64,000 nucleotides of DNA from Thioclava sp. JE_KL1 (GCF_009296265.1 NZ_WBJS01000004.1:62001-126000), one strand, 5' to 3'; shown: positions 50,590-60,022, counted from the stretch's first letter. Notes: generated by a model not told the origin, from the sequence alone. A program made the numbers and translations.

Positions 50590-52341
50590 ATGCTCAAACG
50601 CTACCTGCCGATCCTCAGCTGGGGGCGCGACTACGATCGCCCGACCTTCGAGGCCGACCTGATTGCGGCTGTGATTGTGACGATCATGCTGATCCCGCAA
50701 TCGCTGGCCTATTCGCTGCTGGCTGGCATGCCGCCGGAATACGGGCTCTACGCCTCGGTGCTGCCGCTGCTGATCTACGCCGTCTTCGGCACCTCGCGGC
50801 CTCTCGCCGTGGGGCCGGTCGCAGTGATCTCGTTGATGACGGCGGCCGCGGTGGGCAAGGTTGCGGCACAGGGCACGCCTGAATATATCGCCGCCGCCGT
50901 GGCGCTGGCCTTCCTGTCGGGCGTGATGCTGGTGATCATGGGCTTCCTGCGGATGGGCTTCATCACGGCCTTCCTCAGCCACCCGGTTCTGTCGGGCTTC
51001 ACCTCCGCCGTGGGCATCCTGATCGCTGCGGGTCAGATGAAGCATTTCTTCGGCATTCAGGGCGAAAGCGGCGGCATTTTCGACATTCTCGGCGGGCTCT
51101 GGGCGCATCTCGGCCAGACCAACGGCTACACGGTCGTCATCTCGATCCTGTCGCTGGTCTTCCTGTTCTGGGCGCGGCGTGGGTTGAAACCGCGCCTGCT
51201 GAAAGCGGGGCTGTCCGAGCGGCTGGCGGCGATCCTGACCCGCGCGGCCCCCGTCTATGCCGTGGCCGCGACCATCCTGATCACCTGGCTCTTCGGGCTG
51301 GAGGGGCGCGGCGTTCGCGTCGTCGGCACCGTGCCGCTCGGCTTCCCGACGCCGAGCCTTCCGCCCGCCGATCTCGCGCTCTGGAAGGAGCTCTTCGTCC
51401 CGGCGCTGTTGATCGCGATCATCGGCTATGTCGAGACGATCTCCGTCGCCCAGACACTGGCCGCGAAGAAGCGCCAACGCATCGATCCGGATCAGGAATT
51501 CATCGCCCTTGGCGGCGCCTCCATCGGCTCCGCGATCTCGGGGTCCTTCCCGATCACGGGCGGGTTCGCGCGCTCCGTCGTCAGCTTCGAAGCCGGGGCC
51601 ACAACACCCGCCGCCGGGGCCTTCACCGCGATCGGCGTGGCGCTCGCGACCTTCACCCTGACCCCGGCCCTCTATTACCTGCCGCAAGCGACGCTCGCGG
51701 CTACGATCTTCGTGTCGGTGCTGACGCTGGTCGATACCAAAGCTCTCAAGCGCACCTTCAAATACGCACCGCGCGAAGGCATCGGCATGGCGCTGACCGT
51801 GCTGGTCACGCTGATCTGGGGCGTCGAGGACGGCATCGCCTTCGGCGTCATCCTCTCGATCGCGCTGCGGCTGTGGGCCAGCTCGCGCCCGCATGTGGCA
51901 GAGCTGGGTCAGGTCCCCGGCACCGAGCATTTCCGCAATGTCCAACGCCACCGCGTGAGCTGCGCGCCGGGCATCCTCAGCCTGCGCATCGACGAGAGCC
52001 TGTGGTTCCCGAATGCCCGCTTCGTCGAGGAGATGATCTACGACCGCATCGCCAGTGACGAGTCGATCAAGCATGTCGTGCTGAACTGCCCCGCGATCAA
52101 CCATATCGACATGTCCGCGCTCGAGGCGTTGGAAGAGGTGAACGACCAGCTCAACGATGCGGGCGTGCGGCTGCACCTGTCCGAAGTGAAGGGTCCGGTG
52201 ATGGACCGGCTCACGCGCTCGGACCTGATCACGCATCTGACCGGGCAGATCTACCTCACCCATTATGACGCGCTGGCGACCCTTGCCCCCGAGACCACCC
52301 AAGGTTGCGCGCACGAGAGCCGCATCGAGACCCATCGCTAA
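50590..52341 (+). CDS. SulP family anion transporter with STAS domain
   Basis: The 583-residue protein has about 12 membrane segments (SLAYSLLAGMPPEYGLYASV near the start is the SulP signature region). A cytoplasmic STAS domain follows (about 455-560) with VVLNCPAINHIDMSALEALE. SulP proteins move sulfate, bicarbonate or other anions, often with Na+ or H+. Behind persulfide-oxidation genes a sulfite/sulfate role is likely; beside a RuBisCO operon bicarbonate uptake is also possible. The ATG has only a weak ribosome binding site. It ends the long cbb-sulfur series, with no clear terminator in the next 149 bases. Confidence 0.88.
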   Translation: MLKRYLPILSWGRDYDRPTFEADLIAAVIVTIMLIPQSLAYSLLAGMPPEYGLYASVLPLLIYAVFGTSRPLAVGPVAVISLMTAAAVGKVAAQGTPEYIAAAVALAFLSGVMLVIMGFLRMGFITAFLSHPVLSGFTSAVGILIAAGQMKHFFGIQGESGGIFDILGGLWAHLGQTNGYTVVISILSLVFLFWARRGLKPRLLKAGLSERLAAILTRAAPVYAVAATILITWLFGLEGRGVRVVGTVPLGFPTPSLPPADLALWKELFVPALLIAIIGYVETISVAQTLAAKKRQRIDPDQEFIALGGASIGSAISGSFPITGGFARSVVSFEAGATTPAAGAFTAIGVALATFTLTPALYYLPQATLAATIFVSVLTLVDTKALKRTFKYAPREGIGMALTVLVTLIWGVEDGIAFGVILSIALRLWASSRPHVAELGQVPGTEHFRNVQRHRVSCAPGILSLRIDESLWFPNARFVEEMIYDRIASDESIKHVVLNCPAINHIDMSALEALEEVNDQLNDAGVRLHLSEVKGPVMDRLTRSDLITHLTGQIYLTHYDALATLAPETTQGCAHESRIETHR

Positions 52342-52490
52342 AGCGTTTCACCACCTAGATCGGCGCCCATGCGGGTTGCCATAACGCCCAGAAAATAGGA
52401 CATTCGGATATATCTTCCGGAGCGGAGAATTCGCGCGCTGGAATAGTAGTAACGAGCTACGCGACCTACCTAATTGTGAGGTGAAACGCG

Positions 52491-53258
52491 ATGTTATCCT
52501 TTTGCGAGGCAGTCTTACGCGCGAAATCGGTGCAGGAGATCTGGTCACGTCACTGCCAAGAAATGGAACGCTACGGGTTCCATCGTTTGATCTATGGCTT
52601 CACAAGTTTCCGAAAGGGCAACAATTTCGGCCACGAAGACGATTTGTTGATCCTATCGAACCACCCGAAGGAATATCTCGATATTTTTGTCGGGGAGGGA
52701 AAATACCGCAACGCCCCGATGGTTCAGTGGGCGGCGCAGAACGACGGCCCCTGTTCATGGCGCGTGGTGGCAGACCGTGCGATGCGGGGCGAGCTCACTC
52801 CGGGCGAGATCGAAGTCATCGAAATCAACCACCGCTTCGGAATCCGTACGGGCTACTCGATCGGCTTTTCCGATCCGCTCTCCTATGCGCGTGGTGCGAT
52901 CGGCCTCGTCGGTCGGCCGGGGTTGAGCCAGGACGAGATCGACCGGATCTGGCGCGACAACGAGCGCGAGTTGATGGTGATGAACAGCCTCGTGCATCTG
53001 CGCATCTCCACCATGCCCTATTCCACCGGACGCCGCCCGCTGACGGATCGGCAACGTGAAGTGCTCGAATGGGTGGCCGAGGGCAAGACGACCGCCGATA
53101 TCGCGATCATCATGGGGCTGACGCCATCCACGGTGGAGAAACACCTGAGGCTGGCGCGCGAAGCGCTCGATGTCGACACCACCGCGCAGGCGGTGATGAA
53201 AGCGTCTGTGCAAAAGCAGATCTTCCTCAATGCCTCGCATGCGGCAGCCGCGCGTTAG
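52491..53258 (+). CDS. LuxR-type regulator with autoinducer-binding-like domain (no synthase nearby)
   Basis: The 255-residue protein has an N-terminal autoinducer-binding-like domain (about 1-170). A C-terminal LuxR helix-turn-helix (LTDRQREVLEWVAEGKTTAD and MGLTPSTVEKHLRLAREAL) follows. In the ligand domain the usual YxxxDP block appears as KYRNAPMVQWA, so the conserved Asp is Ala, and the Trp of the PxxW block is Tyr (HPKEYLD). Binding of ordinary acyl-homoserine lactones is therefore doubtful. No luxI gene is present. The start at 52491 follows a weak GAGGTG. A bidirectional terminator separates it from tsf. Confidence 0.85.
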   Translation: MLSFCEAVLRAKSVQEIWSRHCQEMERYGFHRLIYGFTSFRKGNNFGHEDDLLILSNHPKEYLDIFVGEGKYRNAPMVQWAAQNDGPCSWRVVADRAMRGELTPGEIEVIEINHRFGIRTGYSIGFSDPLSYARGAIGLVGRPGLSQDEIDRIWRDNERELMVMNSLVHLRISTMPYSTGRRPLTDRQREVLEWVAEGKTTADIAIIMGLTPSTVEKHLRLAREALDVDTTAQAVMKASVQKQIFLNASHAAAAR

Positions 53259-53289
53259 GATCGCCGCGCAACACTCTGCTATAATACGA

Positions 53290-53319
53290 AAAACGCCGCC
53301 CCGATCAGGGCGGCGTTTT
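53290..53319. terminator. Bidirectional intrinsic terminator between luxR-type gene and tsf
   Basis: AAAACGCCGCCC (53290-53301) pairs with GGGCGGCGTTTT (53308-53319) around a six-base loop. It has A- and T-runs on the correct sides for both strands and lies midway between convergent stops. Confidence 0.95.
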
Positions 53320-53344
53320 CCGATTTCAAAGAAGAGGCGCGGGC

Positions 53345-54226
53345 TTAGTTGCCAGCTGCGGTCTTCGCCACTTCGGCAGCGAAATCTTCTTCTTTTTTCT
53401 CGATGCCTTCACCGACTTCCATCCGGACGAAGCCGGTGATTTCGACGCCAGCTTCTTTCGCAGCCTGACCAACGGTAAGGTCGGGGTTGACGACGAATTG
53501 CTGGTTCAGCAGCGTGACTTCTGCGGTGAATTTCTTCATGCGGCCTTCGATCATCTTCTCGATCACCTGCTCGGGCTTGCCCGATTCACGTGCGATGTCG
53601 ATCTGAACCTGCTTTTCTTTCTCGAGGACCGCGGGGTCGAGATCGGCTTCCGACAGCGCGGCCGGGTTGGTCGCAGCGATGTGCATCGCGATCTGCTTGC
53701 CGATGCCGTTGTCGGCGCCGTTCAGCGCGACGAGCACACCGATCTTGCCCATGCCGTCGGCGGCAGCGTTGTGCACGTAATGCACCAGCGTGTCGCCTTC
53801 GAGGATGTGCATGCGGCGCAGGTTCATGTTCTCGCCGATACGCGCGATGGCGTCGGTGATCACGTCTTCGACCTTCTTGCCGTTGAGATGGGCGGCCTTG
53901 ACGACCTCGACATCTTCACCGGTTTCCAGCGCGACTTCCGCGATGTCCGAGACGAGCTTCTGGAAATCGGCGTTCTTCGCGACGAAGTCGGTTTCCGAGT
54001 TCATCTCGATCGCAACGCCCTTGCCGTTGTTCACGGCGACGGCGACGAGACCTTCAGCCGCGACGCGGCCGGATTTCTTCGCGGCTTTCGCGAGGCCCTT
54101 GGTGCGCAGCCAGTCAACGGCGGCGTCCATGTCGCCATCGGTCTCGGTCAGCGCTTTTTTCGCGTCCATCATGCCTGCGCCGGTTGCTTCGCGCAGTTCC
54201 TTCACCTGAGCGGCGGTAATCGCCAT
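53345..54226 (-). CDS. tsf: Translation elongation factor Ts
   Basis: The 293-residue protein exchanges GDP for GTP on EF-Tu. The N-terminal UBA-like part [20 protein letters not shown] and the core TDFVAKN motif are intact, and [10 protein letters not shown] follows. Length is normal for alphaproteobacteria. AAGGAGATC precedes the ATG. It follows rpsB as in nearly all bacteria. Confidence 0.97.
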   Translation of the reverse strand: MAITAAQVKELREATGAGMMDAKKALTETDGDMDAAVDWLRTKGLAKAAKKSGRVAAEGLVAVAVNNGKGVAIEMNSETDFVAKNADFQKLVSDIAEVALETGEDVEVVKAAHLNGKKVEDVITDAIARIGENMNLRRMHILEGDTLVHYVHNAAADGMGKIGVLVALNGADNGIGKQIAMHIAATNPAALSEADLDPAVLEKEKQVQIDIARESGKPEQVIEKMIEGRMKKFTAEVTLLNQQFVVNPDLTVGQAAKEAGVEITGFVRMEVGEGIEKKEEDFAAEVAKTAAGN

Positions 54227-54252
54227 GGTCGGATCTCCTTCAAGAACTCTGC

Positions 54253-54274
54253 GAGGGCGGGATACCCCGCCCTC
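54253..54274 (-). other. Strong hairpin between rpsB and tsf
   Basis: GAGGGCGGG (54253-54261) pairs perfectly with CCCGCCCTC (54266-54274) around a four-base loop, in the 73-base gap between the rpsB stop and the tsf start. It has no T-run and may adjust the S2 to EF-Ts ratio. Confidence 0.5.
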
Positions 54275-54299
54275 ATGTCATCTGGGTGACGGTCGTGGC

Positions 54300-55067
54300 T
54301 TACTGAGCCTCAGCCTCGGTCAGCGCCTCTTCGACCGGGGTCTCGGTCAGGGCACCGACGTCCACGCCTGCGGCGCCCATCTGGGCGGACATGCCGTCGA
54401 GAGCCGCGCGCGAAGCGAGGTCGCAATAGAGAGCGATGGCGCGCGCCGCGTCATCGTTGCCCGGGATCACGTAATCCACGCCGTTCGGCGGGCAGTTGGT
54501 GTCGACCACGGCCACGACCGGGATACCAAGCTTCTTGGCTTCGGCGATGGCGAGGTCTTCCTTGTTCACGTCGATCACGAACAGGAGGTCCGGCAGACCG
54601 CCCATTTCGCGGATCCCGCCGAGCGACGCCTGCAGCTTGGCCTGGTCACGCTCCATGCCGAGACGCTCTTTCTTGGTCAGGCCTTCAGCGCCTTCCGCGA
54701 GCTTCTCGTCGATCTCGTTGAGACGTTTGATCGACTGGGAGACGGTCTTCCAGTTGGTCAGCGTGCCGCCGAGCCAGCGGTGGTTCATGTAATACTGTGC
54801 GCATTTCTCAGCGGCTTCAGCGATCGGGCGAGCAGCCTGACGCTTGGTGCCGACGAAGAGAACGCGGCCGTTTTTCGCAACGGTGTCGCGGATGACCTGC
54901 AGAGCCTGGTCGAGCATCGGAACGGTCTGGGTCAGATCGATGATGTGGATGCCGTTACGCTCGCCATAGATGTACTGACCCATACGGGGGTTCCAACGCT
55001 GCGTCTGGTGGCCAAAGTGAACGCCAGCTTCCAAGAGCTGACGCAGGGAGAATTCAGGAAGCGCCAT
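54300..55067 (-). CDS. rpsB: 30S ribosomal protein S2
   Basis: The 255-residue protein begins [20 protein letters not shown] after its Met. [20 protein letters not shown] and [20 protein letters not shown] are S2 signatures. ATG 55067 is preceded by AAAAGGAATTGG; a TTG two codons earlier is less likely. A promoter and structured leader lie upstream. A C-terminal acidic tail rich in Glu/Ala is typical of alphaproteobacterial S2. Confidence 0.97.
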   Translation of the reverse strand: MALPEFSLRQLLEAGVHFGHQTQRWNPRMGQYIYGERNGIHIIDLTQTVPMLDQALQVIRDTVAKNGRVLFVGTKRQAARPIAEAAEKCAQYYMNHRWLGGTLTNWKTVSQSIKRLNEIDEKLAEGAEGLTKKERLGMERDQAKLQASLGGIREMGGLPDLLFVIDVNKEDLAIAEAKKLGIPVVAVVDTNCPPNGVDYVIPGNDDAARAIALYCDLASRAALDGMSAQMGAAGVDVGALTETPVEEALTEAEAQ

Positions 55068-55081
55068 GTCCAATTCCTTTT

Positions 55082-55138
55082 CCGGTTTGCGCCTGAGCGG
55101 AGGGTCTCAGGGCTGATGCCCCAACCGGTGGACCTTTG
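55082..55138 (-). promoter_or_regulatory. Structured rpsB leader
   Basis: On the minus strand an outer stem CCGGTT/AACCGG (55133-55138 with 55082-55087) encloses CCTGAG/CTCAGG (55106-55111 with 55092-55097). The outer stem ends just before the AAAAGGAATTGG ribosome binding site. This is the position expected for autoregulation by free S2, but I do not recognise a known Rfam family. Confidence 0.45.
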
Positions 55139-55183
55139 AGGATGTCTCCCTCATTGGCCCGCCTCCGCCTGTGAAGTGCGCGC

Positions 55184-55212
55184 GATATAGACCCATCGCG
55201 CAGGCTTGGCAA
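55184..55212 (-). promoter_or_regulatory. rpsB-tsf promoter candidate
   Basis: On the minus strand TTGCCA (55212-55207) and TATATC (55189-55184) are separated by exactly 17 bases, a strong match to sigma-70 promoters. Transcription would begin near 55176, about 109 bases before the rpsB ATG. Confidence 0.65.
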
Positions 55213-55274
55213 CCCCTACCGGTAATGGGCGTCCCCGGGAAAAACCATGGCGGGCGCGCCCGCTTCGGCTTGGC

Positions 55275-55394
55275 GAAAATATCCCGGGGGTGAGGCGGGT
55301 TTAGCGGCCTTCCTGTGGAAGGACGCCCGCCGAACGCCCGAAGCGTAAGCAGTGGGCCGGCGAAGTCAGCGAAGAGGGGCAGCGCCCCTGCCCC
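55275..55394 (-). repeat. Intergenic GC-hairpin/ATATTT repeat, copy 2 (split)
   Basis: On the minus strand the hairpin GGGGC-GCT-GCCCC (55388-55376) comes first. About 85 bases later it is followed by CCCCCGGGATATTTTC (55290-55275). The order matches copy 1, but the two parts are farther apart. It starts about 20 bases after the hflX stop. Confidence 0.55.
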
Positions 55395-55406
55395 GGTCGA
55401 CCGAGC

Positions 55407-56693
55407 CTACAGCGCCCGGAACCGGTTGCGCTGGCTGCCGGTCCATTCGACCTCGAAGGTCCAGCCCTCTTCGGTCTGGGTCTCGCCGCGGATCACGTTC
55501 TGCTCGTGCAGCCAGGCGCGCTTGCGCCCATCCGCGAAACGCAGCGTGATTTCCTCTTGGTAGCGTTCTTCGGATAGCTTCTCGTCGATCGCCGTCAGAA
55601 GCGCGTCGAGCCCGTCCCCGGTCAGCGCAGAGATCGCCTGCAGATCGGGCTCGCGGGCCTCCTGCACCATCAGCGCGCGGCGCTGATCGGGCGGGACGGC
55701 ATCCATCTTGTTCCAGACCTCGATCAGCGGCACTTCCTTGGCGACGCCCAGCTTGGCGAGAATGTCGTTCACATCCTCCGCCTGCTCCTCGGTCTCGGGA
55801 TGCGAGATATCACGCACATGCAGGATCAGATCGGCTTCGAGAACCTCTTCCAGCGTCGCGCGGAAGGCCGCCACAAGCTGGGTCGGCAGGTCCGAGATGA
55901 AGCCCACCGTGTCGGACAGGATCACCTTGCGGCCCGTGGGCAGTTCCAGCCCGCGCATCGTCGGGTCGAGCGTAGCGAAGAGCATATCCTTCGCCAGAAC
56001 TTCCGCCCCGGTCACGCGGTTGAACAGCGTGGATTTCCCGGCATTGGTGTAGCCCACCAGCGCCACGATCGGGAACGGCACCTTACGGCGCGCGGCCCGG
56101 TGCAGCTCACGGGTCTTCACGACCTTCGCAAGCTGACGGCGCAGGCGCACGATCTGCTCGTCAATGGCGCGGCGGTCGGCCTCGATCTGGGTCTCGCCGG
56201 GGCCGCCGACGAAGCCGAGCCCGCCCCGCTGACGCTCGAGGTGGGTCCAGGCACGCACCAGCCGCGTGCGCTGATAGCTCAGCGCGGCCAGCTCCACCTG
56301 CAACACACCTTCACGGGTGCGCGCACGGTCGGCGAAGATTTCGAGGATCAACCCGGTCCGGTCGAGGAGCTTCACCCCCCATTCCTTCTCGAGGTTACGC
56401 TGCTGCACCGGCGTCACCGGCCCGTCGATGAAGACGAGATCGATCTCGTTCGCTTCCAGCCGCTCCTTGATCTCGGCGAGCTTGCCCTGGCCGAACAGCT
56501 TGCCCGGCTCGGGCTTGCGCAGTTTCACGATCTCCTCGCCGATGACCTGCAGATGCGGCAGGGCCGCGGCCAGCGAGACCGCTTCGGACAGCGCGAATTG
56601 GGGCAAGTGGCGTTGGCCCTCTCGCGACGGAATGTCGGGATGGATCACGTAGGCCCGCGTGTCGGGCGTCTCGGTAGAGGTCGTTTCGCTCAA
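55407..56693 (-). CDS. hflX: GTPase HflX
   Basis: The 428-residue GTPase binds ribosomes and rescues stalled or damaged 70S particles. An N-terminal HflX domain (residues about 15-190, with ERQRGGLGFVGGPGETQIE) precedes the G domain. The P-loop is GYTNAGKS, and G3 DTVGFI and G4 NKMD follow. The only plausible start is TTG at 56693, since no ATG or GTG lies upstream in frame and the N-terminus is well conserved. It lies 33 bases after hfq on the same strand, the usual alphaproteobacterial order. Confidence 0.94.
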   Translation of the reverse strand: MSETTSTETPDTRAYVIHPDIPSREGQRHLPQFALSEAVSLAAALPHLQVIGEEIVKLRKPEPGKLFGQGKLAEIKERLEANEIDLVFIDGPVTPVQQRNLEKEWGVKLLDRTGLILEIFADRARTREGVLQVELAALSYQRTRLVRAWTHLERQRGGLGFVGGPGETQIEADRRAIDEQIVRLRRQLAKVVKTRELHRAARRKVPFPIVALVGYTNAGKSTLFNRVTGAEVLAKDMLFATLDPTMRGLELPTGRKVILSDTVGFISDLPTQLVAAFRATLEEVLEADLILHVRDISHPETEEQAEDVNDILAKLGVAKEVPLIEVWNKMDAVPPDQRRALMVQEAREPDLQAISALTGDGLDALLTAIDEKLSEERYQEEITLRFADGRKRAWLHEQNVIRGETQTEEGWTFEVEWTGSQRNRFRAL

Positions 56694-56726
56694 GATATGT
56701 ATCGCTAAAGCCGCGTGCCGCGACGC

Positions 56727-56960
56727 TTAGTCGTCGCCTTCGTAAAGCGAAATAGGCTGTCCCGGCATGATCGTCGAGATCGCATGCTTGTAGACAAGCT
56801 GAGATTGCCCATCGCGGCGCAGAAGCACGCAGAAATTGTCAAACCAGGTGATGACACCTTGCAGCTTCACCCCGTTGATCAGGAATATCGTGACCGGAAC
56901 CTTCGTTTTGCGAACGTGATTGAGGAATGCGTCCTGCAGGTTCTGTCTATCGCCAGCCAT
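56727..56960 (-). CDS. hfq: RNA chaperone Hfq
   Basis: The 77-residue Sm-like protein forms a hexamer that pairs small RNAs with messages. Sm1 is [20 protein letters not shown] and Sm2 [10 protein letters not shown], where alphaproteobacteria keep YKHAIS. ATG 56960 gives the usual [17 protein letters not shown] start; the longer frame from 57059 adds residues unlike Hfq. The acidic short C-terminus (YEGDD) is typical of the group. Confidence 0.97.
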   Translation of the reverse strand: MAGDRQNLQDAFLNHVRKTKVPVTIFLINGVKLQGVITWFDNFCVLLRRDGQSQLVYKHAISTIMPGQPISLYEGDD

Positions 56961-57109
56961 ATTGTTCTTGCCCTTGTTCGTGTCTCGCGTCCGGGCGCCT
57001 GCGTCAAAGACACCCATTTGATTCAAGTATGCAGTGCAGAGCGGGAGATTCCAGCCCAAAAAACAGTTTGTTAGGCCCTGAGCCAGAATTTGCGTATCAA
57101 ATCCGGGAT

Positions 57110-58633
57110 TCAGGAGCGCCAGAACTCGGGGTTGAAGAGCGCGATGATGGCCAGCGTCTCAAGCCGCCCAAGCACCATGGCGAAGGCGAATATAGCCTTG
57201 ATGGGCTCGCTCAGATGGGCCCAGCTCAGCGGCACATCCGCCGCGATCCCTGCCAGCGGACCGGTATTCGACAGCGCCGCGATCGTCAGAATCGTCGCCG
57301 GTTCGAAAGACAGGCCGAACAGCGAGACCGCCATCATCACCCCGCCGATCGAAATCGCGAAAAGCATGAACACGATCCAGCTGATATAGGCGCCCTCCCG
57401 GCGCAACCTGCGCGCCATCATGCCGCCGCCCGCGATGGAGTTCGGGTAGATCAACTTGTCGAGTTCGCGCTCGCCGTGGCGCAGCAGTGCATAGACGCGC
57501 AGCAGCCGCACGCCGCCCGCCGTCGTCGCGACCCCGCCGCCGATGATCGCAAGCCCCGCGAGGATCAGGCCTGGAGTGCCCAGCCCCGACCAGTCGCGCG
57601 CGTCATGCCACGCCGACGATTCGAAGCCGGTCGTGGTCAGGAAGGACAGCGAGGTGAACAGCGACCCCCAGATCGATTTGAAGATCGCGCCGAAATCGCC
57701 CGGCGTGCGCACTTCCAGCGCCGCGATCCAGTGGCGGATGAAGAGAAACAGCGGCACGAGGATCACCAGCGCCGCAGCCAGACGCAGCTCGGGATCGTCG
57801 ATCAGTTTCGGCGAGGCGCGCAGCTCGCCCCCGCCCGGCCAGAGCCTGCGCGACAGCGCGGGCAGAAAGAACACGAAGATCACCATCTCGCCCGCCATGC
57901 CGGAGCGCGCATTGGCCATCCCGCCCACCGGCGAGATCCCCGAGGTCGACAGCGTCGACATCGCATGGATCAGCGCCGTCAGCGACCGATCCCCCGCCAT
58001 CAGCAGGCAGACCCATAAGAGCACCGTCAGCCCGGTATAGATCGGCGCGAGCGACACTGCGTAATGGGCGATGCGCTCGGACATCTCCGCCCCGCCATCG
58101 GCCGCCGGGGCCGCAGCGGCCGGGGCGCCGGAAGGACCGCCCGAGAAAAACACCTCGAACCCACCCAGCCGCATCGGCGCCAGTACCGCGATCGCCATCA
58201 CGAGGATGAAGAAGCCGCCCATCCACGCGACCAGCCCGCGCCACAGATGAACCGACCCGACCAGCCGGGTGGGCTCGTAGAGCGTGCCGCCCGTGGTCGT
58301 GAAGGCCGAGACCATCTCCCACCAGCTGTTGAAGAAGGACGTGTCGCGCACCGCGACATAGAACGGCACCGCCAGCATCAGCGGCAGCACCGTGAAGGCG
58401 GCAAGCATGATCAGAAGGCTCGCCCGCCCTGCGCGCGCAGGCCGCGGGTTCGATCCGTTGGCCAGGCCGATCAGCGCGGTCGCGAAGAGAAACAGCGTGG
58501 CCGAATAGAAGAAGGACCGCGCCGTGTGGTGATGGTGAGTCAAAAGCGCATGGATCGCGGGCACATACATCGCCAGCGCCGAAACTCCCATCAGGAGGAT
58601 CGGCAGCGGCAAGGCCTTGATCATGCGTTCCAT
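57110..58633 (-). CDS. trkH: Potassium uptake protein TrkH
   Basis: The 507-residue membrane protein has roughly ten transmembrane helices arranged as four pore-loop repeats, for example [12 protein letters not shown] and [14 protein letters not shown]. It forms the K+ channel subunit gated by TrkA, encoded just upstream. The start may be ATG 58633 or ATG 58624; the second has a better placed GGATGGA. Its stop lies 149 bases upstream of the hfq start. Confidence 0.9.
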   Translation of the reverse strand: MERMIKALPLPILLMGVSALAMYVPAIHALLTHHHHTARSFFYSATLFLFATALIGLANGSNPRPARAGRASLLIMLAAFTVLPLMLAVPFYVAVRDTSFFNSWWEMVSAFTTTGGTLYEPTRLVGSVHLWRGLVAWMGGFFILVMAIAVLAPMRLGGFEVFFSGGPSGAPAAAAPAADGGAEMSERIAHYAVSLAPIYTGLTVLLWVCLLMAGDRSLTALIHAMSTLSTSGISPVGGMANARSGMAGEMVIFVFFLPALSRRLWPGGGELRASPKLIDDPELRLAAALVILVPLFLFIRHWIAALEVRTPGDFGAIFKSIWGSLFTSLSFLTTTGFESSAWHDARDWSGLGTPGLILAGLAIIGGGVATTAGGVRLLRVYALLRHGERELDKLIYPNSIAGGGMMARRLRREGAYISWIVFMLFAISIGGVMMAVSLFGLSFEPATILTIAALSNTGPLAGIAADVPLSWAHLSEPIKAIFAFAMVLGRLETLAIIALFNPEFWRS

Positions 58634-58645
58634 CCGGGACTGACC

Positions 58646-60022
58646 TTAGAAGAAGTCGATGGAGACCTGCAACAGGCGCTCCACTTCGGGCACATCGGAG
58701 GTCAGCGCGAACAGGACCACGATATCGCCTTCTTCGATGCGGGTATTACCGGTGGGTTTGACGATCTTGTCGCCCTTGCGGATCGCACCGATCAGCACGC
58801 CTTCGGGGAAATCGACATCGCGTACCGCCTTGCCCGACATCGGCGAGGTGCCCATCACCTGCGCCTCGATCGCCTCGCCCTCGGCATCCCCGATCGAGTA
58901 GATCGCGCGCACCCGGCCATGCCGGATATGGCGCAGGATCGACGACACGGTCGTCGCGCGCGGGTTGATATAGGCGTCGATATCGAGCGCCGACAGCAAA
59001 GGCGCCAGCGTCGGGTCGTTGATCAGACAGATCGCCATGCGGCAGCCCGCCTGCTTGGCGCGCACCGAGACGAGGATGTTGGTCTTGTCGTCATCGGTAA
59101 TCGCAAGAACCGCATCGGCGGTGGCGATATTCGCCTCCTCCAGCAGTTCCGAACTCATCCCGTCGCCATTGAGCACGATGGTCCGGTCCAACGCATCGGC
59201 AGCCTTTTCAGCCTGCGCGCGCGAGCGTTCGATGATCTTGGCGCGCACCCGCTCGGTCCGCGCTTCGAGCGCCTTGGCCACGCTGAGACCCACATTCCCG
59301 CCGCCAATGATGACGATGCGTTCCTGCTTCTGGGTGGATTTGCCGAAGATATCGAGCGTCCGGTTCACGTCCTCGACATGGGCGAAGACATAGATCTGGT
59401 CGCCCGCGAAAAGCTGATCGCCCGGCTCGGGCGCAAACAGCCGCCCCTCGCGGCGAATGCCCACCACGACCGCGCGCAGCGTCGAGAACAGGTCGGTCAG
59501 CTGCCGCAGCGGCGTGTCGAGCACCGGACAATCGGCGTCCAGCTCGATCCCCAGAAGCTGCAGCTGCTCGTCGAGGAAGCTCTCCGTGTCGAAGGTCGAG
59601 GGCGCCGCCAAACGGCGCAGCGCGGCCTCGGCCACCTCGCGCTCGGGCGAGATGATCACGTCGATCGGCAGGTGGTCGCGGCGGTAGAGATCGGAATACT
59701 GCGGCTGCAGATAGCTTTGCGCCCGGATGCGCGCGATCTTGCGCGTGATCCCGAAGACCGACATCGCGACCTGACAGGTCACCATATTGACCTCGTCGGA
59801 ATGGGTCGCGGCGATCATCAGATCGCAGTCGCGCGCCCCGGCCTGCTCGAGAATATCCGGATGCGAGGCGAACCCCACCACACCCTGAACGTCGAGCGTA
59901 TCGGCCGCGCGCCGCACCAGTTCGGGGTTGGAATCGACCACCGTGACGTCGTTGCGTTCGCCCGCCAGATGGCGCGCGATCTGCCAACCGACCTGTCCCG
60001 CACCGCAGATGATGACCTTCAT
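58646..60022 (-). CDS. trkA: Trk potassium uptake regulator TrkA
   Basis: The 458-residue cytoplasmic protein contains two tandem RCK units. The first nucleotide fold is IICGAGQVGWQIARHLAGE with a VVDSN acidic end, and the second is IIGGGNVGLSVAKALE near residue 230. Each is followed by a TrkA-C domain. It gates TrkH in response to NAD(H) or ATP. GGAGG lies 8 bases before ATG 60022. trkH follows after 12 bases. Confidence 0.94.
   Translation of the reverse strand: MKVIICGAGQVGWQIARHLAGERNDVTVVDSNPELVRRAADTLDVQGVVGFASHPDILEQAGARDCDLMIAATHSDEVNMVTCQVAMSVFGITRKIARIRAQSYLQPQYSDLYRRDHLPIDVIISPEREVAEAALRRLAAPSTFDTESFLDEQLQLLGIELDADCPVLDTPLRQLTDLFSTLRAVVVGIRREGRLFAPEPGDQLFAGDQIYVFAHVEDVNRTLDIFGKSTQKQERIVIIGGGNVGLSVAKALEARTERVRAKIIERSRAQAEKAADALDRTIVLNGDGMSSELLEEANIATADAVLAITDDDKTNILVSVRAKQAGCRMAICLINDPTLAPLLSALDIDAYINPRATTVSSILRHIRHGRVRAIYSIGDAEGEAIEAQVMGTSPMSGKAVRDVDFPEGVLIGAIRKGDKIVKPTGNTRIEEGDIVVLFALTSDVPEVERLLQVSIDFF

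Larger units (their letters stand above)
55068..55406. other. 339-base intergenic region between hflX and rpsB
   Basis: Reading on the minus strand, the region holds, in order: a GGGGC-stem hairpin and the CCCCCGGGATATTTTC element of the intergenic repeat, then a good promoter (55184-55212), then a roughly 110-base structured rpsB leader. No convincing protein-coding frame was seen. Confidence 0.6.

Noticed and set aside
52342-52490. Lux box in front of the LuxR-type gene
   Set aside because: No 18-20-base dyad with a CTG/CAG-type core was found in this AT-richer gap.
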